Part shown: positions 30,763 through 39,085 of the stretch, in pieces
How positions within the stretch are numbered: position 1 is the stretch's first letter
How the letters are laid out: the number at the start of each line of letters is the position of its first letter
Assembly: GCA_035570235.1 (NCBI GenBank)
Contig: DATMML010000005.1
Coordinates: 1-64,000, forward strand
Direction of reading: 5' to 3'
Source: Vicinamibacteria bacterium
Lineage (GTDB): Bacteria > Acidobacteriota > Vicinamibacteria > Fen-336
DNA: 64,000 nucleotides
Notes under the pieces: generated by a model
Told to the model about the DNA's origin: nothing
Databases searched by the model: none
The model's input: only the letters and a program-made list of their open reading frames with translations
Position numbers and translations under genes: made by a program

Positions 30763-32169
30763 TCAGGAAACCGAGGATCGGGGACGCCGGGTCAGACCCA
30801 AGACGAGGCCGGAGCCGAAGAGGAGACCCTCCCAGGCGCTGATCACCACACGGGTGAAGAGGCCCGGCTCGTCCTCCCCCAACAAGCGCGACAAGGGGGC
30901 GAGGCCCACCTGCGAGCCCGGAAAGGCATTGGCCATGAAGTCGAGGCTCATGGCGCCCAGGTAGCTGCCCGTCGCCGCGAGCGCCACTGCTGCGGTGGCA
31001 CAGCTAAGACCCGTGACCAGCACGGCGAGGGCACGCGCCGGGCCGCGCGGGGCGGCCATGCCACCTTCCGCCCGCGAGGTAGCGAGCGCGTAGCCAAGGC
31101 CGGTGGCCGCGCCCAGCACGAACCCCTCGAAGCCGCCCGCGACCGCCGAGAGGTCGCGGCCGAAGAGCCCCTGGATCGTCCACAGCGCAAGCAGGTGCGC
31201 TCCGGCGCCCACCGCGCCTCCACCCAGGGCTCCGAAGACGACAAGGGCGATCCCCCGGAAGGACCGGACGAGCACTTCGGCCGCGGCGAGGCCGGCCCCG
31301 ACGCCGGCGGCACCCAGCCCTCCGATGGCGAGCCCGACCAGGCCGAGGACGACGGACACACTGTCGGCGGCGCGCGAGCCCGGCCCCAGGCGAAGGGCGA
31401 GGCCTCCCAGGAACCCAGCGATGAGCCCAGTAACCGCGCCTCCCGCGACGGCGCCCGCCCAGCGGGCGCCCGCGAGCCGTAGAGTCCGCCGCAAGCGCAG
31501 CCAGGCCAAGAAGCCGATCGTCGCCGGCAGGCCCGGTTGGCCGAGGAGAGGTACGGGGCCGGCGCCCGCGACCTCCCAGCGTGTGTCGCGAAGGAGGGCC
31601 CGCGCCCGCGCGTGCCCTGGACGGCGGTCCAGGCCCGCCAGCGCCTCTTCGGTGCCGAGGGCGTGAAGCGACTCCGCCGCCTCCCGCCGCTCCTCGCCGT
31701 CGAGGGGGCCCGGAGCCAATAGCCGCTCGAGAGCCGCCCCGAGAGGATCCGGCTCCGCCGCGGGCGGGGGCGTTTCGGGCGGGCGCGCGCCGGCGCTGGC
31801 GGCAACAGGGAGCACCGATTCCTCGTCCGGCTGCTCAACAACTTCAGAAAAGACGAAACGGTACCCGTGGCGCGACAGCGTGCGAATGAAGACCGGGTCG
31901 CGGGGGTCGTCCCCGAGCGCCCTGCGGAGGGTCCGGACTGCCTGGCTGAGCGCCCCGTCCGTGACGACGACATCTCTCCAGACAGCGTCGAAAATCTCCC
32001 GCCGGTGCACGGCCTCCCCCCTCCTCTCGACCAGCATCACCAGGAGGTCGAAATAGCGCGGGATCAAGGAAACCTCGCGCGGGCCCCGGAGAAGCACGCG
32101 GCGGGAGGGCGAGAGGACGAAGTCAGCGAAAACATAGCGCCGCCTCCCGGAAACCGCGACGCTCACCAC
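30763..32169 (-). CDS. Winged-helix DNA-binding membrane protein (CadC-like layout)
   Basis: 468 residues from a GTG. Residues about 10-110 are an OmpR/CadC-type winged helix: YVFADFVLSPSRRVLLRG, LIPRYFDLLVMLVERRGEAV, the recognition helix in DGALSQAVRTLRRALGDDP and the wing FIRTLSRHGYRFV. A Pro/Glu-rich linker of about 100 residues follows; from about residue 215 to the end there are seven or so Gly/Ala-rich transmembrane segments. CadC has one helix and a periplasmic sensor, so a polytopic C-terminus is a variant seen mainly in Acidobacteria, where the winged helix is fused to diverse membrane parts. It may sense a membrane or ionic signal. Target genes are unknown. Confidence 0.85.
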   Translation of the reverse strand: MVSVAVSGRRRYVFADFVLSPSRRVLLRGPREVSLIPRYFDLLVMLVERRGEAVHRREIFDAVWRDVVVTDGALSQAVRTLRRALGDDPRDPVFIRTLSRHGYRFVFSEVVEQPDEESVLPVAASAGARPPETPPPAAEPDPLGAALERLLAPGPLDGEERREAAESLHALGTEEALAGLDRRPGHARARALLRDTRWEVAGAGPVPLLGQPGLPATIGFLAWLRLRRTLRLAGARWAGAVAGGAVTGLIAGFLGGLALRLGPGSRAADSVSVVLGLVGLAIGGLGAAGVGAGLAAAEVLVRSFRGIALVVFGALGGGAVGAGAHLLALWTIQGLFGRDLSAVAGGFEGFVLGAATGLGYALATSRAEGGMAAPRGPARALAVLVTGLSCATAAVALAATGSYLGAMSLDFMANAFPGSQVGLAPLSRLLGEDEPGLFTRVVISAWEGLLFGSGLVLGLTRRPRSSVS

Positions 32170-32322
32170 GGCTCGTGCTCCCCCGCGGCGTGCACAATCA
32201 AAGAATGTCGAGCGAGACTGCGGCCCGCCCGGCGATCCTTCAAGTAAGCCGCTCTGTTACGGGCAGCTCCGAAGACCGTTGTTTTGGGGCCGTTTGCTAT
32301 CGGAACCCCCTGATGCTCTCGT

Positions 32323-33348
32323 TCATTCAGGACCCTTTGGAGGACCGCCTACGGCCCTCCAGGTACAAACAAAAGCGTCATCCCGCGCCTCCCATACTTG
32401 CGGAGAAAGCCAAGAGTCCATTGGAACGTTGCGTGGGTTTGGGTCGACGAAACCCCAAAATCGGCCGTCCGGCATCGGAAGCCCGCGCGCGCATACAGCG
32501 TCTTGCTGTTCGAAATGTCCGTTGATTAGAAGCTTCATCGTTCGCTCGACAACCATCTGTCCACTTACCAGCCAAATCGTGACCTCGGAGGTGCCGACGC
32601 CCAAGGCGAGCCGCACCGGCTGAATGCGGTCACCGATGCGGGCCCGCAGCTCGTCCACGGCCGCGCGCTCCTCCTGTGTGAGCGGCGAACGAAATGGCAT
32701 CTCGTCGAAACTCGTGACTAACAGTTCGCCGAACGGCGATGGCGGCAACGTCCAATCGGAGCAGTTGAGCGCGTACGCCGTCGCGATCTTCTGGTTATTG
32801 AGTTCAGCTGGCCGCTCAAGTTCGGCTATCGCGTTCAGGTTTTCGGGTCGACCGCTCAATAACCATGCGCGCCGCGGCTCGCCGGCCAAAGCGGCGCAGA
32901 TGCGCAACTCCTGGGTCGTCGCTTCTATGACCTCGACTTGGCGGAAAAACGGCTGCTCGATCTTGTGCACCAGACTCTTCTCGAGGAATCCCGACAGCTC
33001 GGGTAGCTCGTGGGCGACTTCACGGCGCAATGCCTCGCAGTCCTCCGACGAGAGCACTCCTGCGAGCTTGGCACCAAGAAATGCAGCGCGGTGACAGGGC
33101 TTCATCCCACGCAGCAGAAATCGCACCTGGTAGAAGACCCAATTGGGCCCAGAGATGGAGACCTGGTCCTGGATCCCATCTTGTCCGCCGGACCTTTCCG
33201 AGGGTTGTTGGCATTCGATCTCGCGCAGAAACTCTTGCGCCGCTTGTTGGGCTTCCTTCTCGGTAGCGTGTTGGGACACGGGGTAGTCATCCCCGGCAAA
33301 CGTATCCCAGCCGACGACCTTCCAGGGCTTGTCAGTCGTAGGCTCCAT
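32323..33348 (-). CDS. Protein of unknown function, two-part
   Basis: 341 residues from ATG 33348 with GGGAGG just upstream; the frame is open to 33417 but has no ribosome site there. No signal peptide. Residues 1-45 contain WKVVGWDTFAGDDYPVSQ followed by a Glu/Ala-rich helix, a motif met as a small stand-alone domain. The remainder is rich in Glu, Arg, Leu and Pro, with a helical middle (SEDCEALRREVAHELPELSGFLE) and a beta-rich end (VRLALGVGTSEVTIWLVSGQMVVE). No family was recognised. Neighbours on both sides are unrelated. Confidence 0.6.
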   Translation of the reverse strand: MEPTTDKPWKVVGWDTFAGDDYPVSQHATEKEAQQAAQEFLREIECQQPSERSGGQDGIQDQVSISGPNWVFYQVRFLLRGMKPCHRAAFLGAKLAGVLSSEDCEALRREVAHELPELSGFLEKSLVHKIEQPFFRQVEVIEATTQELRICAALAGEPRRAWLLSGRPENLNAIAELERPAELNNQKIATAYALNCSDWTLPPSPFGELLVTSFDEMPFRSPLTQEERAAVDELRARIGDRIQPVRLALGVGTSEVTIWLVSGQMVVERTMKLLINGHFEQQDAVCARGLPMPDGRFWGFVDPNPRNVPMDSWLSPQVWEARDDAFVCTWRAVGGPPKGPE

Positions 33349-33551
33349 TTCCCTCCCCCCGCAGTCACCCAGGCCGCTGTCCAGGACGGCGGGCTTGGTT
33401 GAGGTCGCCGCTCCCACGGTGCCATTCCTGGGAAGGGCTGGCGGGCGATCAGAGCGCTGAGATCCGAGCTGTCACACGCGCGGCAAGCACCGCCGCGAAG
33501 GGCGTAGGGTGCTGCGCTCGCGGCTTCTGTTGAAAAGGCGGCGCACATGAC

Positions 33552-33980
33552 TCAGCGAGGTGTGTTCGTCAAGATTCGCCACGCGCGATGGTACTTCCTG
33601 ACCCGCTCGAGATCCCGATCGGCGAGCTCGTCGATACGCCTCACATCCATGTTGTCTTCGAGGTCTGCGAGCTTGACCCTGCGGCCGATCGGGTTGGCGG
33701 CCGCACGCGCGACGAAATCGTCGTAGCTTTCCCCCTCTCGGTGCGTGACGCTCTCGACCGCCGTCAACACCACTTCCGGGAATCCGTTCGAACGCAGCTT
33801 GTCGATACTCCAGTCGGTATCCTCGACTACGTCGTGGAGCACAGCGACCATCATTTCCGCCTCGGTGTCCATGCGCAGCATGATCCGCAGCGGGTGGAGG
33901 ATGTAGGGGGCACCCGACTTGTCCTTCTGATCGATGTGAGCCTGAGCAGCCACAGCGATGGCTCTGGCAAGGGTGGACAT
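33552..33980 (-). CDS. Small SpoT-like HD hydrolase (Mesh1/SAH type)
   Basis: 142 residues, a stand-alone HD domain. Motifs match the (p)ppGpp hydrolase site: YILHP (His29), LHDVVEDT (His49-Asp50 with Glu53-Asp54) and KLADLEDN (Asp106, Asn110). The upstream QKDKSGAPYI corresponds to the guanine-binding R/K-x-S-G-x-P-Y loop. No synthetase or regulatory TGS/ACT domain is present, so it fits the small alarmone hydrolases, which degrade (p)ppGpp or, for Mesh1-like members, also NADPH. GAGGTG lies 6 bases before the ATG. Whether it acts on alarmones has to be tested; many HD proteins of this shape are annotated only as phosphohydrolases. It is divergent from the M16 pair. Confidence 0.85.
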   Translation of the reverse strand: MSTLARAIAVAAQAHIDQKDKSGAPYILHPLRIMLRMDTEAEMMVAVLHDVVEDTDWSIDKLRSNGFPEVVLTAVESVTHREGESYDDFVARAAANPIGRRVKLADLEDNMDVRRIDELADRDLERVRKYHRAWRILTNTPR

Positions 33981-34106
33981 GAATCACCTCGCGGATATTA
34001 TGCACCCCTGGTAAGAGCCGCTGTCGCCCTGCTGCCAAACCGTAGATCCAGTGGACACCCGGCGCCCCAGGAACGTAATCTCAGTGTCAGAAACGGGAGG
34101 AACGCG

Positions 34107-35627
34107 ATGAACAGACCGGCGCTATTGGCGGGAGTCCTGATCCTTGTGGCCGGATCGGCGAGCGCCCAAGACCTCGCTTCGTTCGAGAAGCGCGTCACCG
34201 TTAAAACCCTGGACAACGGCCTGACCCTGGTAGTTTGCGAGCGGCCCGAGGTGCCCGTGTTCTCGTTCTACACCCACGTGGATGTAGGTGCCGATCGTGA
34301 GGTTCCGGGGATCACCGGGCTCGCCCACATGTTCGAACACATGGCCTTCAAGGGGACCGACGTCATAGGCACAACCAATTACGGAGCGGAGAAGGTGGCC
34401 CTCGAGAAGGTCGAGCGCGCCTATCTGTCCTTCGACTTGGAGCGCCGGCGCAGTCCGGGGCGCGACGAGACGAAGGTGGCAGAGCAGGAAAGGGCCTGGA
34501 AGAACGCGCTGGCCGAGGCGAACAAATATGTCGTGACCAACGCGTTCGGCGAGATCGTCGAACGAGAGGGCGGGGTCGGACTGAACGCCTTCACGAGCAG
34601 CCAAGAGACCGGCTACTTCTATTCTCTGCCCTCGAACCGTCTCGAGCTGTGGGCGTATCTTGAATCGGAGCGCTTCCTGAAACCAGTGATGCGCGAGTTC
34701 TACAAGGAGCGCGACGTCGTCCACGAGGAGCGGAGGATGCGCACGGACAGCCAGCCCATAGGACGACTGATCGAGGAGTTCCTGGCTGCGGCCTTCACCG
34801 CGCATCCCTACGGCCAGCCCGTTATCGGCTGGCCTTCCGACCTCGAGTCCTTCTCGGCGACGGATGCCATGGAGTTCTATCGCCGTTACTACGTGCCCGC
34901 AAACATGGTGGTGACCGTGGTGGGTGACGTCCGGCCCTCCGAAGTGGTGCCGCTGGTCGAAAGATACTTCGGCCGCCTCCCCGCGGCACCCAAGCCAGAG
35001 CCGCTCCGCACCATCGAGCCTCCTCAGCGGGCGGAGCGGCAGGTGATCCTGCGCGAGACTGCTCAGCCCTATTACATCGAGGGCTACCATCGGCCCGACT
35101 CGCGGGACCCGGACGACGCCGTCTACGCCGTGATCAGCAACCTGATGTCGGAAGGTCGGACCTCTCGCCTCTACCGCTCTTTGGTCCGCGACAAGAAGAT
35201 CGCGGCCGGAGCCTCGGGGTTCAGCGGGCTGCCCGGCAACAAGTACCCGCACTTGTTCGCCTTCTTCGCGATCTCCACACCGGGCCACACCCCCCAAGAG
35301 CTGGGTGACGCCATCGGGGCCGAGGTCGAGCGCATCAAGAGCGAGGACGTGACCGACGACGAGCTGAAGATGGTCAAGACCCGAGTCAAAGCAGACCTCA
35401 TCCGCCGACTCGGAAACAACAACGGGTTGGCCTTCCAGCTCGGCCAAGCGCAGGCGCGGTACGGCGACTGGCGGGAGTTGTTCCGCAGCGTCGATCACAT
35501 CGGTAGGGTCACGAAGGCCGACATGAGAAGGATCGCCCAGAAGGCGTTCGTTCCGGAGAACCGGACGGTCGGGATTCTCGAGTCAACGAAGCTAGCGGGC
35601 GGCCCCCCAGGGCAGGGAGGCAAGTGA
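34107..35627 (+). CDS. M16 metallopeptidase, catalytic subunit
   Basis: 506 residues from ATG 34107, with GGGAGG six bases upstream; the frame is open far upstream but those codons overlap the divergent hydrolase gene. Signal peptide residues 1-20 end SASAQ. Zinc motif HMFEH with His74, Glu77 and His78; the distal ligand is probably the first Glu of HEERRMR about 75 residues on. The chain is about 500 residues, with two M16 half-domains but only one zinc site. It is followed with a TGATG overlap by a second M16 gene that lacks the motif, so the two probably form an active/inactive heterodimer as in mitochondrial processing peptidase and other periplasmic pairs. Confidence 0.93.
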   Translation: MNRPALLAGVLILVAGSASAQDLASFEKRVTVKTLDNGLTLVVCERPEVPVFSFYTHVDVGADREVPGITGLAHMFEHMAFKGTDVIGTTNYGAEKVALEKVERAYLSFDLERRRSPGRDETKVAEQERAWKNALAEANKYVVTNAFGEIVEREGGVGLNAFTSSQETGYFYSLPSNRLELWAYLESERFLKPVMREFYKERDVVHEERRMRTDSQPIGRLIEEFLAAAFTAHPYGQPVIGWPSDLESFSATDAMEFYRRYYVPANMVVTVVGDVRPSEVVPLVERYFGRLPAAPKPEPLRTIEPPQRAERQVILRETAQPYYIEGYHRPDSRDPDDAVYAVISNLMSEGRTSRLYRSLVRDKKIAAGASGFSGLPGNKYPHLFAFFAISTPGHTPQELGDAIGAEVERIKSEDVTDDELKMVKTRVKADLIRRLGNNNGLAFQLGQAQARYGDWRELFRSVDHIGRVTKADMRRIAQKAFVPENRTVGILESTKLAGGPPGQGGK

Positions 35628-37093
35628 TGGGTCCCCGACGGACGATTCTGGCAGTGCTCTTCGCGCCGCTTCTTATTCCCTGGCCGGCTCTTGCCCAGCC
35701 GGTCTCCACCGACTGGAAGCAAATCCGCAAACCGGCGCTGCGCCCCTTCCAGCCCGTGCAACCAAAGCGGGTAATGGTCGGCAACGGCCTCGTGATGTTC
35801 CTCCAAGAAGATCGCGAGCTGCCTCTTATCCACGCCACTCTTCGCATCCGCGGTGGCTGGCGGGAAGAGGACGCCGCGAAGGTCGGGCTGGGCGGCATCT
35901 ATGGTCGGGCCTGGCGCACCGGAGGGACAAGGAATCGCACAGGCGACCACCTCGACGACTTCCTCGAAGCTCGCGCTGCCCACGTCGAAACCAATGACGG
36001 CCTCGACTCGTCGACGGTGAGCCTCGACTGCCTCAAGGAGAACTTCACCGAGGTCCTTGATGTCTTCCTGGAGCTCGTCCGGGAGCCGGAGTTCAGGCAA
36101 GAGAAGATCGAGCTGGCGCGCCAGCAGCTGAGTACGATCATCGCCCGCCGCAACGACAGCCCGCAGTCCATCCTGTTCCGGGAGTCGAATAGGCTGGGCT
36201 ACGGCGCGGCATCGCCCTACGGACGGCTGTTGGAGTACGCCACGCTGAACGCCGTAACGCGCGACGACCTCCTCGCCTGGCACAAGACTTACGTCCATCC
36301 CAACAACATGATCCTCGGCGTGGTGGGCGATTTCGACGCCCAGGCGATGGAAGGGACGCTCCGCAAGGCCTTCGGCTCGTGGCCCAAGGGACCCGCCGCG
36401 CCGAAGGCCAAGGCGAGCCCGACTCCCACCGCGGCGCCCGGCTTGTACTTCATCGCCAAGGACGACGTGAACCAGTCCAACATCCGAATGGTCCACCTGG
36501 GCACGACCATGGACAATCCCGACTACTACGCGATCACGGTAATGAACGAGGTGTTTGGCGGCAGTTTCGCGGCCCGCCTTTTCACGAACGTCCGCTCCAA
36601 GAAGGGCCTCGCCTATGCAGTGGGAGGCGCTGTCGGCGTCGCTTACGACCATCCAGGGCTGTTCTCGGTCTTCACGTCCACGAAGAGCGGGACCACTGCC
36701 ACTGCCATCGACGCCCTCTACGAGGAGATCGACAACATCAAGAAGGTACCGGTGACGGGGGAGGAGCTGCAGCGGGCCAAGGAGTCACTCCTCAACTCGC
36801 ACATCTTCCGCATCGATTCCCGGGCCAAGGTCCTGTTTGAGAAGATGACCTACGAGTTTTACGGCTACCCCCTCGACTTCCTCGAGCGCTACCCCGCTGG
36901 GGTCGAGAAGGTCACCGCCGCGGATGTCGCACGGGTCGCGCAGCACTACATCGACAAAAACAAGTTGGCTGTCCTCGTGGTCGGGAAGCAGACGGATTTC
37001 GACCGGCCCCTCTCGTCCTTCGGCCCGGTCACAACCATCGACATCACCATCCCGCCGCCGGCCCACAACAAGAAGGCAGGTACATCCCGATAG
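35627..37093 (+). CDS. M16 peptidase-like, non-catalytic partner
   Basis: 488 residues from ATG 35627 (TGATG overlap with the first subunit; a GTG one codon earlier is also possible). Signal peptide ends PALAQP. In place of HxxEH it reads GLGGIYGRAWRTGG, so it cannot bind zinc in the usual way. The second half has the conserved substrate-binding R/Y segment NVRSKKGLAYAVGGAV. This combination, no zinc site but intact R/Y pair, is what is expected of the alpha/regulatory subunit in M16 heterodimers. Translational coupling keeps the two in equal amounts. Confidence 0.92.
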   Translation: MGPRRTILAVLFAPLLIPWPALAQPVSTDWKQIRKPALRPFQPVQPKRVMVGNGLVMFLQEDRELPLIHATLRIRGGWREEDAAKVGLGGIYGRAWRTGGTRNRTGDHLDDFLEARAAHVETNDGLDSSTVSLDCLKENFTEVLDVFLELVREPEFRQEKIELARQQLSTIIARRNDSPQSILFRESNRLGYGAASPYGRLLEYATLNAVTRDDLLAWHKTYVHPNNMILGVVGDFDAQAMEGTLRKAFGSWPKGPAAPKAKASPTPTAAPGLYFIAKDDVNQSNIRMVHLGTTMDNPDYYAITVMNEVFGGSFAARLFTNVRSKKGLAYAVGGAVGVAYDHPGLFSVFTSTKSGTTATAIDALYEEIDNIKKVPVTGEELQRAKESLLNSHIFRIDSRAKVLFEKMTYEFYGYPLDFLERYPAGVEKVTAADVARVAQHYIDKNKLAVLVVGKQTDFDRPLSSFGPVTTIDITIPPPAHNKKAGTSR

Positions 37094-37287
37094 GGATCCG
37101 GTCGGACTACGGGCAGTTCGCGTTGACGGTTTGTTATGGGTGCCAGGAAACGGCCCGCGGTGGCCACGTCCGGGATTTAGGTCGCGGGCGGCCCTTAGCG
37201 ATCGCTTCTCAGGGCCGAGGTTGCCGCACAGTTCGGCACTGGTTCAAGCTCGCCGCGGCCTATGCCCGATCCCGTCCCCGGGAAACC

Positions 37288-37312
37288 CCTCCCGGCCTCC
37301 GCGCCGGGGAGG
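37288..37312. terminator. Hairpin between convergent genes
   Basis: CCTCCCGGC (37288-37296) pairs with GCCGGGGAGG (37303-37312) with a single bulge, giving a strong GC stem between the M16 pair (ends 37093) and the minus-strand VOC gene (ends 37338). It could stop transcription from both sides. No T-run follows. Confidence 0.4.
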
Positions 37313-37337
37313 ACGAGTCGACCGATCGACCGTCCCG

Positions 37338-37727
37338 CTACCCGACCTTTTGCCCGATCGCCCAGGCGTAACCATCAGGATCTTCGAAAGAGACCTCCTT
37401 CATTCCATAGGGCTGGGTCACCGGTCCTTCATACGTGACCCCAGCCGCCTTGAGGCGGCGCTCCTCGACCGCCAAGTCGTCGACGGAGAGGTACAGAAGA
37501 ATCGTGGCCCGAGGCTTTGTGCCCTGGCGCCGCTGCAACTCCTGTGTTCCTGGGCTCTTGGGCGACTCGACCATGATACGGAAGCCATCGCGACTCATCA
37601 TCGAGAAGAAGGGCCCGTCGGGCCCCGCCGCCCGATCCACTTCTTCGACGCCCAGGGCCTTCTTGTAGAAGGCCACACTCCTCTCCAGGTCGCTCACGAA
37701 GAGGTCCGGGCTCAAGTTGGCGGTCAT
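37338..37727 (-). CDS. VOC-family (glyoxalase-like) protein
   Basis: 129 residues from ATG 37727, preceded by AAGGAGG at good spacing. One vicinal-oxygen-chelate module: PDLFVSDLERSVAFYKKALG starts the first beta-alpha-beta unit, and YGMKEVSFEDPDGYAWAIGQ ends the second with the usual metal-ligand Glu and the DPDG turn. Metal ligands typical of glyoxalase I are only partly present, so it may bind antibiotics or carry out another reaction. The gene is 69 bp downstream of a WYL regulator gene on the same strand, which likely controls it. Confidence 0.88.
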   Translation of the reverse strand: MTANLSPDLFVSDLERSVAFYKKALGVEEVDRAAGPDGPFFSMMSRDGFRIMVESPKSPGTQELQRRQGTKPRATILLYLSVDDLAVEERRLKAAGVTYEGPVTQPYGMKEVSFEDPDGYAWAIGQKVG

Positions 37728-37796
37728 GCACACCCTCCTTTTCGCGGGCACCAGCCCGCAATCACGAGGATGCAGACAAGCAGTGACAGCCTGTTG

Positions 37797-38498
37797 TCAG
37801 GAGGATCGCGGGATGGGCTCGCTTTCCTTGAGCCGGACGAAGTCCTCCAGGGAGACTCCGGGCCGTAGGGTGAAGTACTTACCGGTGGCCTCGGCCTTGA
37901 GCATGCGGTCCACACGAAAGACCCGCAGGTCCTCCCGCAAGCGACAATAGGCGGGCACGAGCCAGACGTCGCCCAGACGGACGACCCCGAGGGGTTCGAT
38001 GGCGCGCTCGGTGGCCATGCCCCGCGCGACGCCGTGATACCGAATCGTGACGACCTCGCGCCGCTTGACTGCTTCCATGAAGAGAGTGAGCGGGCCAGGG
38101 TCTCTCGGGCCCAGGGAGGGCATCAGCACGGTGCTTTCGTGATCACGAACACCGCGTACCGCCTCCGGGCCGAGCGCCGCCTCGAGCTTCAGAGTGGCGG
38201 AACGCAGTCGCGCCTTGAGGGCGTTGTCGGCCACCGTGTTGAGGAGCCGAGCGCCCATGACCAGGGCCTCGGCTTCGGCCGGCGCGAGGGCTAGGGGGCG
38301 GAGCTGGCTACCGGGCGGGAGGAGGTAACCGTCCCCTGCCGCCCCCGCAACCGGGAAGCCACCCTCGTGTAAAGCCCGTACGTCGCGGTAGACCGTTCGG
38401 AGGCTGACGCCGAAACGTCGGGCTAGTTCCTCCGCCTTGAGCCGCCGCCGCGCCGAGAGGAGGAGGGCGATGCCCAAAAGCCGGTCCAGGCGCTTCAC
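37797..38498 (-). CDS. YafY-type WYL-domain transcriptional regulator
   Basis: 233 residues. N-terminal winged HTH of the HTH_11 type (RLLGIALLLSARRRLKAEEL, RRFGVSLRTVYRDVRALHEGG) followed by a WYL sensor domain from about residue 135. The signature reads VWLVPAYCRLREDLRVFRVDRM, so the Trp-Tyr-Leu triad is V-W-L here, a tolerated variant, and the later Arg residues are present. WYL domains bind small ligands or nucleic acids and often control detoxification or defence genes. It precedes the VOC gene in a likely two-gene unit. Confidence 0.92.
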   Translation of the reverse strand: MKRLDRLLGIALLLSARRRLKAEELARRFGVSLRTVYRDVRALHEGGFPVAGAAGDGYLLPPGSQLRPLALAPAEAEALVMGARLLNTVADNALKARLRSATLKLEAALGPEAVRGVRDHESTVLMPSLGPRDPGPLTLFMEAVKRREVVTIRYHGVARGMATERAIEPLGVVRLGDVWLVPAYCRLREDLRVFRVDRMLKAEATGKYFTLRPGVSLEDFVRLKESEPIPRSS

Positions 38499-39085
38499 AC
38501 CTGCTACGCTACCCCAGGTCGGCCTTGGCTGGGCTTAGAAATCAGCCACGCCTCAGGACCTTGCGCATCGCCGGTCCCCCCGGGGCCACGCGACCGGCAC
38601 ACGTCGCCTCCCCGGAGGCGGCCCCCTCGGAGCGCTTGGCCGAACGCGACCCCCGGCAGCCGGTTGCGACCAGCAGAGGCTGCCCAAGGCTATCGGACCT
38701 GCCTCGGCGTCGGTTCGTGGTACCGTGGCGTCCTGACTCGCCCACATGACGGGCGCTACGGCCAGGAGGGCCGGAAGTAAGGCACGTGGAGCGTCGAGAC
38801 CCCCGCCGACGTTTGGCGGACGCCGCGGGAAGCGTGAACGGCACATTCAGGACGCCGACTCCGATCTGCGTCTTGGTCCGTGTAGCCCGCGGCTGCCGAT
38901 TCGATTCCAGGGAGCGTTCCGAGGCGCCGGTGCCGAATGGCCTGCCCTCCCCGGGGGACACTGCCTGCCGAGTCAGGCCGTAACTCATTGATTACAAAGG
39001 ACACGGCGCGTCGGAGCTCTCGGCACACTGCTTGCTCAATGGAGATGTGGGCGCCGGTGCTGAGCGTGCCCGGACGGAGTCGATC
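38499..39085. other. Intergenic region carrying the second dispersed repeat
   Basis: 587 bp between divergent genes. Nearly a third is repeat copy B (38626-38805). The remainder holds no recognisable gene; a 97-codon minus-strand frame across the repeat is not conserved as protein between the two copies. Confidence 0.5.
38626..38805 (-). repeat. Inverted dispersed repeat, copy B
   Basis: The reverse complement of these 180 bases matches window bases 1-180 with about five differences. Homology ends sharply at 38626. Beyond 38805 nothing can be compared because the other copy runs off the window. The two copies bracket 38.4 kb in opposite orientation and could support inversion by recombination. 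Confidence 0.85.

Noticed and set aside
33588-34106. N-terminal extension of the M16 gene to 33588
   Set aside because: It overlaps the SpoT-like gene on the other strand; ATG 34107 has a good ribosome site and starts a signal peptide.
38553-38846. 97-codon minus-strand gene across dispersed repeat copy B
   Set aside because: Four of the five differences between the two copies would change the protein and the frame ends differently in copy A.
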